This document shows, in pieces, positions 26,183 to 34,627 of a DNA stretch of 64,000 nucleotides (position 1 is the first letter of the stretch; the number at the start of each line of letters is the position of its first letter). The stretch lies in contig NZ_JARRCW010000001.1 in the NCBI RefSeq assembly GCF_031501865.1, forward strand, positions 2,501,001-2,565,000, written 5' to 3'. Origin of the DNA: Pseudovibrio sp. M1P-2-3 (lineage in GTDB: Bacteria; Pseudomonadota; Alphaproteobacteria; Rhizobiales; Stappiaceae). Under the pieces are notes generated by a model. It saw only the letters and a program-made list of their open reading frames with translations, ran no database searches and was not told where the DNA came from. The translations under genes and the position numbers were made by a program.

Positions 26183-27340
26183 ATGAGGCAATGGATCTTT
26201 CTTTTACTCGTGTGCACTTTGCTGGCCTCTTGTTCTTCGCGCCCAAGAACAGGAGCCTTGGCCATTTCTTTAGAGCCAGCGGCCGGAACGAGCGAGGAAA
26301 CCATTTTAATTGCCACAACACGGGAACGCTCTGAACAGGAAAATACTCTTTACGGAGGGGAACGGGGCAACAGCGTACTGGATTTTGCCTCTGTTACCGT
26401 TTCCATTCCCCCCACTCATGTTCCCGGTGAGATCGAATGGCCTTCTTCGCCGCCCGGTGACCCCGAGACAGACTTTGTAGTTCGCAATGCAGATTTCATA
26501 GATGGCAGCGCGCAGTTTACAGGTGCATTGCGACGGCAGATAGCAAAACGGCCTTTTGAACAACGCTCATCCATGGTCTTTATTCACGGGTATAACACCT
26601 TGTTTGCCGAGGCCATTTTTCGTTATGCCCAATTCTCGCATGACTCCGAATTTGCAGGGGTTCCTGTCTTATTCACATGGGCTTCGCGCGGGGATGTAAC
26701 CAATTATGTTTACGACAGCAACAGCGCTACAATTGCGAGGGACGGCCTTGAGGAGCTTTTATTAACGGTTTCAAATAACACACCGGATTCCGTTTATATT
26801 GTCGCCCACTCCATGGGAAACTGGACCTTGCTGGAAACCCTGCGGCAAATGAAGATAGATGGCAACAACATCCTAGAAAACAAGAGGGTATTTGTTGTTC
26901 TGGCAGCACCTGATGTGGATGTGGATGTGTTTAAACAGCAGCTCAAACGCATAGGACCAACTGCGAACCCGTTCGTTGTGATGTTATCACGCGATGACCG
27001 CGCCCTGCGTCTTTCCCGCCGCATTGCTGGTGGCAAAGACCGTGTCGGGGCCTATGTAAATGATGAGGAACTTGCCGATCTGGGTGTTATAGTCCTTGAT
27101 CTTACAGATGTTCAAAGTAACGATGCGTCCCGCCACACGAAATTTGCGGAAATAGCCAGTGACATCCCCCAGATCAGGCAGTTAATCCGTAAAAACAGCA
27201 TAGGTAGAAGAGCAAAGGACCGCACATTCTCCAGCACCTTTGCCACCGCCGGACAAGGTGTGGGCACGATAATTGGAAGAGCGACTGATGTGGTGATTAC
27301 CCTACCGCGCACCTTGCTCACCCCCAATACGACGCGATAA
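26183..27340 (+). CDS. DUF900 alpha/beta-hydrolase lipoprotein
   Basis: 385 residues. A lipoprotein signal ends at Cys17 (LLASCSS). The alpha/beta-hydrolase part has 'FIHGYNTLFAEAI' near 132-144 (oxyanion region) and the nucleophile elbow 'VAHSMGNW' near 206-213. DUF900 proteins are predicted esterases of the cell envelope, with unknown substrates. 115 bp separate it from cobS on the same strand; I find no functional link. Confidence 0.85.
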   Translation: MRQWIFLLLVCTLLASCSSRPRTGALAISLEPAAGTSEETILIATTRERSEQENTLYGGERGNSVLDFASVTVSIPPTHVPGEIEWPSSPPGDPETDFVVRNADFIDGSAQFTGALRRQIAKRPFEQRSSMVFIHGYNTLFAEAIFRYAQFSHDSEFAGVPVLFTWASRGDVTNYVYDSNSATIARDGLEELLLTVSNNTPDSVYIVAHSMGNWTLLETLRQMKIDGNNILENKRVFVVLAAPDVDVDVFKQQLKRIGPTANPFVVMLSRDDRALRLSRRIAGGKDRVGAYVNDEELADLGVIVLDLTDVQSNDASRHTKFAEIASDIPQIRQLIRKNSIGRRAKDRTFSSTFATAGQGVGTIIGRATDVVITLPRTLLTPNTTR

Positions 27341-27405
27341 GGTTCGCACACCAGCATAAAACTCAAAGATTACATTGGAGTATCCTTAGGTTCCGCAACA
27401 ACTCC

Positions 27406-27819
27406 TTAGAGGGCTTTCCCATTTACAATCGACCAGTGATGTGGCTGCAATTCGCGTAATGATTTGAAAACCAGCTTATTATCCGCATTGGAAATTGCAG
27501 CCATAACACCCCCACCCCAGTGCACCAGTCGCTCCTGACAAATCCCGCAGGGAGTCAGGATGAGGTAGGGTTCATGTTCACTTTCCCTGCAAATACATAG
27601 GGAGTGGGTCACGTCCTCATCGAGTTTGTGCGCCTCAAGAATAGAGCCGACCTCCATACACAGCGACAACCCGTCATTCTTGGTATCGGGGGCAACACTG
27701 GTCAGTATTTTCCCGCTCGCAGTTCTGATCGCCGCAGCTCCTCCCCATCCGATAGGGTAGCGCCGTTCAATCAACTGTATAGCTGCTTTAAAAAGGGACT
27801 GCTCTATCTCATTCGACAT
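27406..27819 (-). CDS. Cytidine-deaminase-fold protein, blasticidin-S-deaminase-like
   Basis: 137 residues from ATG 27819 (a further in-frame ATG at 27867 adds 16 residues). Zinc/catalytic residues are Cys54-Met-Glu56 and Pro90-Cys91-Gly-Ile-Cys94, the C-x-E and PCxxC pattern of tetrameric deaminases. The C-terminal 'LRELQPHHW' resembles the 'IRELLP' end of blasticidin S deaminase and CDA. The expected reaction is hydrolytic deamination of a cytosine nucleoside or an analogue such as blasticidin. Met for Ala in the CAE motif is unusual. Confidence 0.75.
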   Translation of the reverse strand: MSNEIEQSLFKAAIQLIERRYPIGWGGAAAIRTASGKILTSVAPDTKNDGLSLCMEVGSILEAHKLDEDVTHSLCICRESEHEPYLILTPCGICQERLVHWGGGVMAAISNADNKLVFKSLRELQPHHWSIVNGKAL

Positions 27820-27974
27820 CTTGCTGCTTTCATGTACAATTAGTTGTATATCAACCTGACGTAACATCTAATAATATGCAAGCTGATTACAGATAGAGCA
27901 CCTTCATAAGTACAGGCTTTAATTTGCAAACCGGAGCTTTGCTTGTAAAAGTCCAAAGTAGGAGAAAAATAGCA

Positions 27975-28244
27975 ATGCAAGAAAAAGAACCGGACCTTGT
28001 AACATCCGACCTTTCAAAGCATCTCACAGAGGGCGGTGTAAGCGTTGAACTTTGTATTTATCGACTTGAAGACTGCCCTGATTGGACCCTCGAGGTAGTA
28101 AATTCAAATGGTACATCAACCGTCTGGGATGACACTTTTAAATCTGACACTGCCGCTTATGAAGAGTTTCAAAAGACGGTTGCTGAAGAAGGGATGGCAG
28201 TATTCTTGGATGATGACAGCGTAGTCAACTTTCCATTAAACTAG
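27975..28244 (+). CDS. Hypothetical acidic protein
   Basis: 89 residues from ATG 27975, with TAGGAG about 10 nt upstream. Acidic, soluble, no membrane segment; mixed alpha/beta composition ('GGVSVELCIYRLEDCPDWTL', 'SVVNFPLN' at the end). I recognise no family. Its 3' end overlaps the convergent HAD gene by 20 nt. The start at 27924 in the same frame has no ribosome site. Confidence 0.6.
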   Translation: MQEKEPDLVTSDLSKHLTEGGVSVELCIYRLEDCPDWTLEVVNSNGTSTVWDDTFKSDTAAYEEFQKTVAEEGMAVFLDDDSVVNFPLN

Positions 28245-28920
28245 CTCGTTCAGACTGGTCGACGCTGGACTGCAATTGCGAAAGCAAGCAACCAAGGCCT
28301 TGAACGACAGAAACGCCCAGACATCGAATTTCCTCCGTTGGCTTCAATAAATCTGGTACCATGACCGTGACCATACCTGCGGCCGTAGCCGCACGGATAC
28401 CAGTATGGGAATCCTCCAAAGCAAGGCATTGTGAAGGACGGCCGCCCACCGCGGCGGCAGCCTTTAAGAAAGTCTCAGGATGAGGCTTGCCGAATTCTAC
28501 ATCCGTTCGGGTTACGACAGCATCAATTCGATCAATGATCCCCGCTTTGTCCAGACGATCCAGAGCCAGCGCCCGAGGGGTGGAGGTAGCTACGGCCCTC
28601 GGAATGTTAAAATCCTTCAACCAATCAAGTATTTCGCTCGCACCCTGACGCAATGGAATATTTTTCGCGCATAAGGCACGAAACCGATCCCGACAATTTT
28701 CATGGTACTTATCGATTGCGAATTCATCGCCGAAGTGCGCCTTCAGCTTCGCGTCCCCTATTTCTTTGGGAGTGCCGATCAAGCTGAGATGAAGAGTATC
28801 ATGCATGATATGACCAAGGTCCTCGCAGGCACCGAAGATAGCCGACCGATAAAGCCTTTCTGTGTCTAGCAGCAACCCATCCATATCAAATATTACAGCG
28901 TCCAACGGAACAGGAAACAT
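28225..28920 (-). CDS. HAD-superfamily hydrolase (beta-phosphoglucomutase / phosphatase subfamily)
   Basis: 231 residues. Motif I FDMDGLLLDTE (11-21; Asp12 nucleophile, Asp14 acid/base), motif II 'AVATSTPR' near 112-119 and motif IV 'CLALEDSHTGIRAA' near 166-179 are intact, with a helical C1 cap between I and II. Such proteins dephosphorylate small sugar phosphates or phosphoglycolate-like compounds. Single gene, convergent with the acidic hypothetical gene. Confidence 0.88.
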   Translation of the reverse strand: MFPVPLDAVIFDMDGLLLDTERLYRSAIFGACEDLGHIMHDTLHLSLIGTPKEIGDAKLKAHFGDEFAIDKYHENCRDRFRALCAKNIPLRQGASEILDWLKDFNIPRAVATSTPRALALDRLDKAGIIDRIDAVVTRTDVEFGKPHPETFLKAAAAVGGRPSQCLALEDSHTGIRAATAAGMVTVMVPDLLKPTEEIRCLGVSVVQGLGCLLSQLQSSVDQSERASLMES

Positions 28921-29307
28921 CCGCGGCTCCTTCGTTGTGTAGGCATTTTCGGTTAGAACTTCATTTTATAGTAGCGCGGTAATCTACCCCCGTGCAATTT
29001 TCAACGGAAGCCACCACAGAATGCTCGAAAATTCATAGCGATAAATTTGACCAAAATAACATATCTATGCAGATAATTATTTACTTAGTGGGTAGATTTG
29101 AAGGACCTTTACCATGCCGGTCGATGACAAACATCAGGGACAGCCTGAACAATCCAACAAAGGAGAGGTTCTCAGCTGTCGGCACGCGGATGTAGTCAAA
29201 TCTGAAAACTTCAAATTTGTCAAATTGACTTTCAATATTCAGCAGTCAATTGGTATCAAGTCGCACTCCCATTTTGAATGCGACTTGTCAAATTAGTACG
29301 GCGACGG
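28921..29307. other. A/T-rich spacer at the left edge of the accessory region
   Basis: 387 bp between the HAD gene promoter and the end of the glycosidase-like gene. It contains one possible 60-codon ORF (29114-29296); otherwise I see nothing. Confidence 0.45.
29114..29296 (+). CDS. Possible small protein (60 aa)
   Basis: Begins MPVDDKHQGQPEQSNKGE and has AAGGA 8 nt before the ATG. Polar, no membrane segment, no recognised family. It is convergent with the glycosidase-like gene. The evidence is only the ribosome site and the open frame. Confidence 0.25.
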   Translation: MPVDDKHQGQPEQSNKGEVLSCRHADVVKSENFKFVKLTFNIQQSIGIKSHSHFECDLSN

Positions 29308-30720
29308 CTATCTGCTAGGGACCGTGACTTTAGGAAACAGTGCGCGCATCTGTGCAATCAAAGAAGCACCGTCTGGCCCCTTAGTAGCAGTCAAGTTGTA
29401 GTAAGGATATGGCATGTTTGAAAGCTCACTAAACGGTCCATACGGATAACTTGTGGTCCCGGTGTGAACCGTAGCTTCGGGACTGCCCTCATATTGGAAC
29501 AGTCCCATAGCCTTGTTCAACGTGTCTCCGTTGTATTCATCATTGAACTCGAAATAGTTGTATCCCATAAAGAAAGTTGTACTGTTTGACGTTCCCGCGT
29601 CATGCTTTTTTAAGTAGCTTTCAAGTATCGCAATTTGTGTCAGCGCGGCCTCGACCTGCAAGTTTGGCGGGTTAAAGTCATATCGGTTGGCCGTGAACAC
29701 TTCCATGAATAACAGGGGTACTTCAAATTGCTCAAAAGGCCAGCCAGATTGCCAATTGTCGTAGGCATTCAAAGTCTCAGATAAACTGCATTTAAATGGC
29801 TTCGATGTACCGATTTGGCTAACGTTTATGCTATTATAGTAGTAATCCATGTATTCGGGGTCCACTGTCGCCAAACCCTTCACCTGTACATCAAAGTAAC
29901 CTCCCAGCGCACTATGAAGTGCGCAGCCATTGGGCAAAGGCGTTTTTGTGGATACGCCATTTACCACGCATCCGAACCAACTTGTTTTGCCGTTTCCGCC
30001 CTGATCAGCGTTAGAGAAGGTTGCAGATATCGGAGTGTTTGTATTCTTTATATTTTGACTCCAAGAGCTATTTCGTAAGTTATAAATCCACCAAATAGTC
30101 CGTGCCAGAAAATTAGCTGCACTTGTTGGTGGGGACATGAGCCCTTCGCCAATATCGCCTTCATTACCAACACTTATGGAATGAACTGCTTTATGAACAT
30201 TGCCAGTCTTTGGATCAATTATGCTGTTCACAATTTGCCGAAAACAGACCTGGATACTGCCTGGAGCACTTTCAAAGGAATAGTCGGGAAGTGTCGCGTG
30301 GTTCCAAGCATATTCAGAATCACTCAAAAAATAGTCTGAAACCGGGATAATTACTTTAAGCCCTTGCTTCTCGGCATAATCGAGAAAGTTAAGATGCGCA
30401 CGACCATAGAATTTATTTTTTGGCGTCGCTCCTCTTGCCCCGTTCCAATTGTAGAGGCGTACCACATTAAATCGATTTTTTCCGAGCGTTCGCAAGTCGC
30501 CTCGGTAATGTGCCCCATTGTTGTAAGGATTACTTTTGCTTCCGTCAGGAGCCAACTGGAATTGGTCTCCCCATAATGATTGGAAGGCATCGTTAGCAAA
30601 ATCAGAGTCATTGGTTTGGGTGTCTGGAACTCCAACAACCCAACCTTTCCATGTGGGGCTATAGTCCACCCCACGCGCAATCTCACCTTGATACCTATTT
30701 TGTATAATTCTCTTATCCAC
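29308..30720 (-). CDS. Putative TIM-barrel glycoside hydrolase-like protein
   Basis: 470 residues starting at GTG 30720 with a perfect AGGAGG 8 nt upstream. 'ARGVDYSPTWKGWVVG' (15-30), 'GKNRFNVVRLYNWNG' (80-94), 'ISVGNEGDIGEG' with Asn186-Glu187, and 'VPLLFMEVFTANR' with Glu340 fit the clan-A glycosidase plan: strand-4 NE acid/base, strand-7 Glu nucleophile. GH17-like beta-glucanases/transglycosidases are the nearest family I can think of. There is no signal peptide, which is odd for an enzyme on external glucans. The substrate is unknown. It lies in the accessory zone with a more A/T-rich composition. Confidence 0.55.
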   Translation of the reverse strand: MDKRIIQNRYQGEIARGVDYSPTWKGWVVGVPDTQTNDSDFANDAFQSLWGDQFQLAPDGSKSNPYNNGAHYRGDLRTLGKNRFNVVRLYNWNGARGATPKNKFYGRAHLNFLDYAEKQGLKVIIPVSDYFLSDSEYAWNHATLPDYSFESAPGSIQVCFRQIVNSIIDPKTGNVHKAVHSISVGNEGDIGEGLMSPPTSAANFLARTIWWIYNLRNSSWSQNIKNTNTPISATFSNADQGGNGKTSWFGCVVNGVSTKTPLPNGCALHSALGGYFDVQVKGLATVDPEYMDYYYNSINVSQIGTSKPFKCSLSETLNAYDNWQSGWPFEQFEVPLLFMEVFTANRYDFNPPNLQVEAALTQIAILESYLKKHDAGTSNSTTFFMGYNYFEFNDEYNGDTLNKAMGLFQYEGSPEATVHTGTTSYPYGPFSELSNMPYPYYNLTATKGPDGASLIAQMRALFPKVTVPSR

Positions 30721-30969
30721 GATGTCATCCTCCTAAGAAGAGCTACAAAAATTGGTTTCGTTGACTTTCCCTGCGCATAAAAATACTTGTATTTGTTTGA
30801 GATCGTTTATCTCTCGATAGGATTAATTAAATATAAAGTTTTATCTATTCTTGCTGGATAGGCTCATGGTGGTAAATCAGCGTTTGGGGCATGGGGCTAG
30901 TCCAGAAAAGGAGAAGCTTCACCTAGTGAAGTAAAGACAAAAAGCGATGAAGTCGAGAATGGAGATATT

Positions 30970-31662
30970 TTGAAAAAAAACATTTTAATTGTTGGTGGAA
31001 CATCAGGCGTTGGCCTTGAACTCGCAAGACACTACACGACTGACGGACATAATGTCTGCATCACTGGGCGCAAGTCCCCTAGTCTACCAGAAGCGACCTA
31101 TCAAGAGCTTTCGATAACGCAAGATTCGGCGCAATTACCGCAGGACTTAGATCGTATTTTGGACCGTTTTGAAAATGTACATACGCTTGTTTATGCAGCT
31201 GGTTTTCTTCAGCGGGGCCATATTGATGAACTTAACGATGACGACTTGGGGTCTATGGTGAATGTCGGTCTATTGGCTCCAATGATGTTAATTCAACGCT
31301 TAAAGAACAGAACGAACCACCCTCTCAAAATTATGCTCATAACATCCAGTTCACAGTACACTCCAAGAGAGTTCGAGCCTGCATATTGTGCTGCAAAATC
31401 TGCAATGGGTATGCTTGGAGCGTCACTAGTTAGAGATAAAGGACTTGGCAAGGTTCTTGTCGCAGCTCCTTCTGGCATCCAAACACCTTTTTGGAAGAGC
31501 ACGGACGAAGACACGAAAACAATGCTTGATCCACAATGGGTGGCAGACCAAATCGTAGATCTTTCCAGTGGCAATTTCAAATATAAGTACGCAAAAATTT
31601 TGCGAGATCCAGCTCGAGTAGAAGTCGTCGAATGTTTGAATAATGACCTAATAAGGATTTAG
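30970..31662 (+). CDS. Short-chain dehydrogenase/reductase
   Basis: 230 residues. The start is TTG 30970, with GGAG 5 nt upstream and no better alternative. The NAD(P) loop GGTSGVGLE (9-17), the 'YAAG' turn (75-78), Ser126-128 and the catalytic Tyr139-xxx-Lys143 (YCAAKS) are all present, so the enzyme should be active. The substrate is unknown. It stands alone, transcribed away from the glycosidase-like gene. Confidence 0.85.
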   Translation: MKKNILIVGGTSGVGLELARHYTTDGHNVCITGRKSPSLPEATYQELSITQDSAQLPQDLDRILDRFENVHTLVYAAGFLQRGHIDELNDDDLGSMVNVGLLAPMMLIQRLKNRTNHPLKIMLITSSSQYTPREFEPAYCAAKSAMGMLGASLVRDKGLGKVLVAAPSGIQTPFWKSTDEDTKTMLDPQWVADQIVDLSSGNFKYKYAKILRDPARVEVVECLNNDLIRI

Positions 31663-31869
31663 TTTTCTGTCTGGCAAAACTGAGCGAAGTCCAACAAAGG
31701 AGACATTCACCGTTGGACTATCAGTCGCTAACTGTGTTCGAGAGACGGCACAGAAATATTGAGGCAGTGTCTCTCCACTTTTCTTAAGCCAGTCCACAAT
31801 GATCATGCCTTGATTAATATATCCCAACCTCTAAACTCCTAGCAGTCCCGGACTTCACGAGGCGTCGCC

Positions 31870-32577
31870 ATGCTCTCAGCTGACTATATTGACCTTTATT
31901 GTGAACGGACTGCACCAGGCTTCTGGAACGAGCCTCTCAACGCACTGACCAATCTGAGCTTCATTGCCGCAGCACTCTTTGCGCTTTATCTGGTACAGCA
32001 AAGAGGACGACACCCAGACTTTGCGGAGCTTATCCTTATTGTGCTCGCAGCTTCTATTGGGGTCGGATCGTTCCTTTTTCACACACTGGCGAACGCTTGG
32101 TCTGAGGTTGCGGATGTCATCCCGATCTGGACTTTTGTTGCGTTTTACATCGTCACGCTGATTTATCGCGCAACAGGCGAAAACCTGTATCGCACGTTGA
32201 GAGACAGTTTTGTTGCACTGGGGCTTACCGCAATTATTTTTTGGTTTACCTCCAACGCGGTGCTGACTGAGACTGACGCAGGCCCTGATCCGTTCAATGG
32301 GTCCCTGCAATATTTGCCCGCAGTCGTTGCTCTGCTGGTGACGACTATGCTGATGTATATCCGCAAACATCCTGCCCGCCATTATTTCGCGCTGGCCACC
32401 ATGACTTTTTTCATTTCGCTAACCTTTAGGACCATCGACCTGATCATTTGCAGTTATTTCCCCTTTGGAACACACTTTATGTGGCATCTGCTCAATGGTT
32501 TAATGATCGGGCTTCTGCTGGCCGCACTTATTTTAAAAATGCCGCCTATCCGCCTGAAAACCCGTCGGGATCAATAG
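31870..32577 (+). CDS. Alkaline-ceramidase-family membrane protein (CREST superfamily)
   Basis: 235 residues, seven membrane helices. The zinc-site residues Ser67, His71, Asp82, His202 and His206 keep exactly the spacing I recall for human ACER3 (Ser77, His81, Asp92, His217, His221). 'YCERTAPGFWNEPLNALTNL' near 10-29 is also typical. ACER enzymes cut the amide of ceramides; bacterial members are poorly studied and may act on other N-acyl lipids. GAGG lies 7 nt before the ATG. Single gene. Confidence 0.85.
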   Translation: MLSADYIDLYCERTAPGFWNEPLNALTNLSFIAAALFALYLVQQRGRHPDFAELILIVLAASIGVGSFLFHTLANAWSEVADVIPIWTFVAFYIVTLIYRATGENLYRTLRDSFVALGLTAIIFWFTSNAVLTETDAGPDPFNGSLQYLPAVVALLVTTMLMYIRKHPARHYFALATMTFFISLTFRTIDLIICSYFPFGTHFMWHLLNGLMIGLLLAALILKMPPIRLKTRRDQ

Positions 32578-32705
32578 CTAATCGTGTCGGCGGCGGGAGA
32601 CCTGAACAAGAGAAACGCTGGCCGAAATTTCCTCTTGAGGGATGGCCCGTTTGTCCTCGGCACTCCAAGAAACTCTAACAGTTTGTTTCACTCAGGAGGT
32701 GAGTT

Positions 32706-32886
32706 ATGCTTACAAAACAAGAAGAGTTTCTTTGGATTGTCCGAACTAAGTAACTCAGTAGCATTGGCATCGGACCCTGACTTGAAGGAAAAATACTTAC
32801 ACGAGTATTCAAGCACGGGAATGCGCATCACAATGCGTGAAGCAGATAGTTACCTCAAATCCTGCCCAACATGGTTCGCACGTTAG
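32706..32886 (+). pseudogene. Frameshifted small gene
   Basis: A very strong ribosome site (AGGAGGTGAGTT) precedes ATG 32706, which reads MLTKQEEFLWIVRTK and then stops. The next frame continues with SVALASDPDLKEKYLHEYS and ends CPTWFAR at 32886, so one indel near 32748-32755 broke a gene of about 60 codons. Family not recognised. It begins a run of damaged genes that ends at the IS. Confidence 0.55.
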
Positions 32887-32892
32887 ACTAAT

Positions 32893-33225
32893 ATAAGTAA
32901 AGGCACCTATGGGGCTAACTATCGAAACTATCTCAAAGAGAACTGTTATGAATTGCGGGTAATAAATCCAAATTTCTGTATGGAATTTGAACAAGAACGC
33001 AGATGCTGGTTTCCTGCAACCGGAGCATCAAACTCAAGTAACGCATTGTAAGCTCTAAAAAAACATCTCGACTGTAACAACCTTGTAATGACTGCACTTC
33101 AACCCGAATGAGAATATGTAGCATACGATCCGGATTGCAATAGCTACGAACAATTATTGAAAATAGTTCAAGTTAGAGCAGCCCATCCTGAGAAATTATT
33201 GGCTAGAAAAGGTCTGCACGTGTAA
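32893..33225 (+). pseudogene. Decayed ORF with two in-frame stops
   Basis: One frame reads KGTYGANYRNYLKENCYELR and on through 'FEQERRCWFPATG', interrupted by TAA (33049) and TGA (33109), and ends ARKGLHV at 33225. No start codon with a ribosome site remains. It is Cys-rich and of unknown family; it could be the tail of a polymorphic toxin or a companion protein. The stop overlaps the next ORF as TAATG, a sign that they once formed an operon. Confidence 0.45.
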
Positions 33226-33428
33226 TGAGTTATTTTGAAATAGTTGAATTAGACTATAACGGGAAGAAATACAGTGCATCGATAGAACAGCAAAATGGAA
33301 CGGTTATCATCACCGCTATGCCGGAACAAGGCGAACTAATTTCCAATCATAGCCACTAATTAGGCCCTCCTCAGGCATTCGCAAAGCAACTATTGCGTGA
33401 GCTGATCAAGTATGGAAGGTTTGATTAA
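33225..33428 (+). pseudogene. Small gene with one internal stop
   Basis: ATG 33225 opens MSYFEIVELDYNGKKYSASI and meets TAA at 33357. The same frame then continues LGPPQAFAKQLLRELIKYGR and stops at 33428, giving a 67-codon gene with a nonsense mutation. Alternatively the 44-residue first part may still be made. Family unknown. Confidence 0.45.
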
Positions 33429-33542
33429 GAAGTACAACTAAGGAGCAAATATATTGGCCGTGATGGAAGTTGTGATTACGAGGGATAGTGTTTGTGCGGG
33501 TGATGATGTCTGGGCTCCACATACCGCTAATACCAACGGCAC

Positions 33543-34082
33543 TTATAATTGACCTGTATGCGCCCAATTTCGTCTACCGATTGATGTGATTGTGTGGGGT
33601 TGTTGAATAAGCTTATTCCAAGCGGAACAGGCGGCATCGACAATTTCCTGGTAGTCTTGAAAGGTTCGGTTAGAGAGCCAGTTTTGCCGTAAGTACTGCC
33701 AAACATTTTCAACCGGGTTGAGCTCCGGAGAACGGGGTGGGAGCAGCAAGATGGTTATATTATCAGGCAACTTCAGTTTTGCCGTTGTATGCCAACCCGC
33801 TTGATCCATCAGGACCACTGCGTGCGCCCCTTTGGCGACGGTTCGGCTGATTTCTTTAAGGTGAAGCTGCATGGAATTGGTATTGGCTTTGGGCAAAACA
33901 AGTGCTGCCCCTTTGCCGTGGGCGGGGCAGATGGCCCCGAATACATAAGTTGATTGATAGCGCCCGTCGCTGGGAGCCCGTGGTCTCGTTCCTTTTTTTG
34001 CCCACCTTCTGGTGAGCCCATTTTTTTGACCAATGCGGGCTTCGTCCTGCCACCAGATTTCCATGGATGTTTGTGAGGGCAA
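33543..34082 (-). CDS. IS630 transposase, DDE part (orfB), copy 1
   Basis: 179 residues from its first ATG, with the DDE catalytic set: 'WWQDEARIG' (first Asp), 'VVLMDQAGWHT' (second Asp) and 'LNPVENVWQYLR' (Glu). The frame stays open upstream (KNFHAQLKEIKARL) to a run of seven A at 34117-34123 in orfA, so the natural product is most likely an orfA-orfB fusion made by frameshifting there rather than a separate protein. Same sequence as the second copy. Confidence 0.85.
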   Translation of the reverse strand: MPSQTSMEIWWQDEARIGQKNGLTRRWAKKGTRPRAPSDGRYQSTYVFGAICPAHGKGAALVLPKANTNSMQLHLKEISRTVAKGAHAVVLMDQAGWHTTAKLKLPDNITILLLPPRSPELNPVENVWQYLRQNWLSNRTFQDYQEIVDAACSAWNKLIQQPHTITSIGRRNWAHTGQL

Positions 34083-34090
34083 GCGCGCTT

Positions 34091-34606
34091 TTATTTCTTT
34101 AAGCTGGGCATGGAAGTTTTTTTATATGTCTCCATAACTTGCTCGTCCTGTGCCGGGTGCTGTGGCCGAACGCTGACCCGAGAAAATCCCAGAACTCTGA
34201 GGAGGCTTGAAATAGCCCTTTCGCTATAGCTGACCCCAAACTTCTGCTCGATCACACCTTGCAGATCCCGCCGACGCCAGCGAATTACGCCGTGTTGTTG
34301 TAAATCAGGCCCAGCCTCAACCAGATCTGCAAATTCAGCCATTTGCTCTTTATTTAACCACCGGACACGGCCCGGGCTCTTACGATTGTACAGGCCGTGC
34401 GGCCCTTCTGCGTTAAACCGATGCACCCAGTCTCGCAGTGTTTGGCGGTCCATGCCGCCCATGCGTGCCGCCTCCAAGCGCGACAACCCATCATAAACAG
34501 CAGCAAGAGCAAGAAGGCGGCGGCTCTGCCTGACATCCTTACTTTGACAAGCAAGAGTTCGTAACGAAGAAGCATCATAGTCTCGGCGCAATGGGATCGC
34601 TGACAT
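34091..34606 (-). CDS. IS630 transposase, helix-turn-helix part (orfA), copy 1
   Basis: 171 residues from ATG 34606 (AAAGGAG 8 nt upstream; the frame extends to 34636 without a site). Two HTH units (about 30-60, LSRLEAARMGGMDRQTLRDW, and about 100-140) bind the terminal repeats. The frame ends soon after the A7 run that allows -1 slippage into orfB. The start codon and ribosome site sit in a perfect hairpin (34604-34627), likely to limit translation. Confidence 0.85.
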   Translation of the reverse strand: MSAIPLRRDYDASSLRTLACQSKDVRQSRRLLALAAVYDGLSRLEAARMGGMDRQTLRDWVHRFNAEGPHGLYNRKSPGRVRWLNKEQMAEFADLVEAGPDLQQHGVIRWRRRDLQGVIEQKFGVSYSERAISSLLRVLGFSRVSVRPQHPAQDEQVMETYKKTSMPSLKK

Positions 34607-34627
34607 TGGGAATCTCCTTTCCCAATG
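34604..34627 (-). promoter_or_regulatory. Hairpin enclosing the transposase start codon and ribosome site
   Basis: A 9-bp perfect palindrome (CATTGGGAA / TTCCCAATG) with a 6-nt loop. Read on the minus strand, the loop is AGGAGA (the ribosome site) and the second arm contains the orfA ATG. In the mRNA this should hide the start. The same structure is at 50582-50605 in copy 2. Confidence 0.6.

Noticed and set aside
26056-26316. 86-codon minus ORF (or a 40-codon + ORF) between cobS and the DUF900 gene
   Set aside because: Helical-looking product, but no ribosome site and it overlaps both well-supported neighbours.
32448-32678. 76-codon + ORF overlapping the ceramidase end
   Set aside because: Out of frame with the ceramidase, no ribosome site, no similarity.
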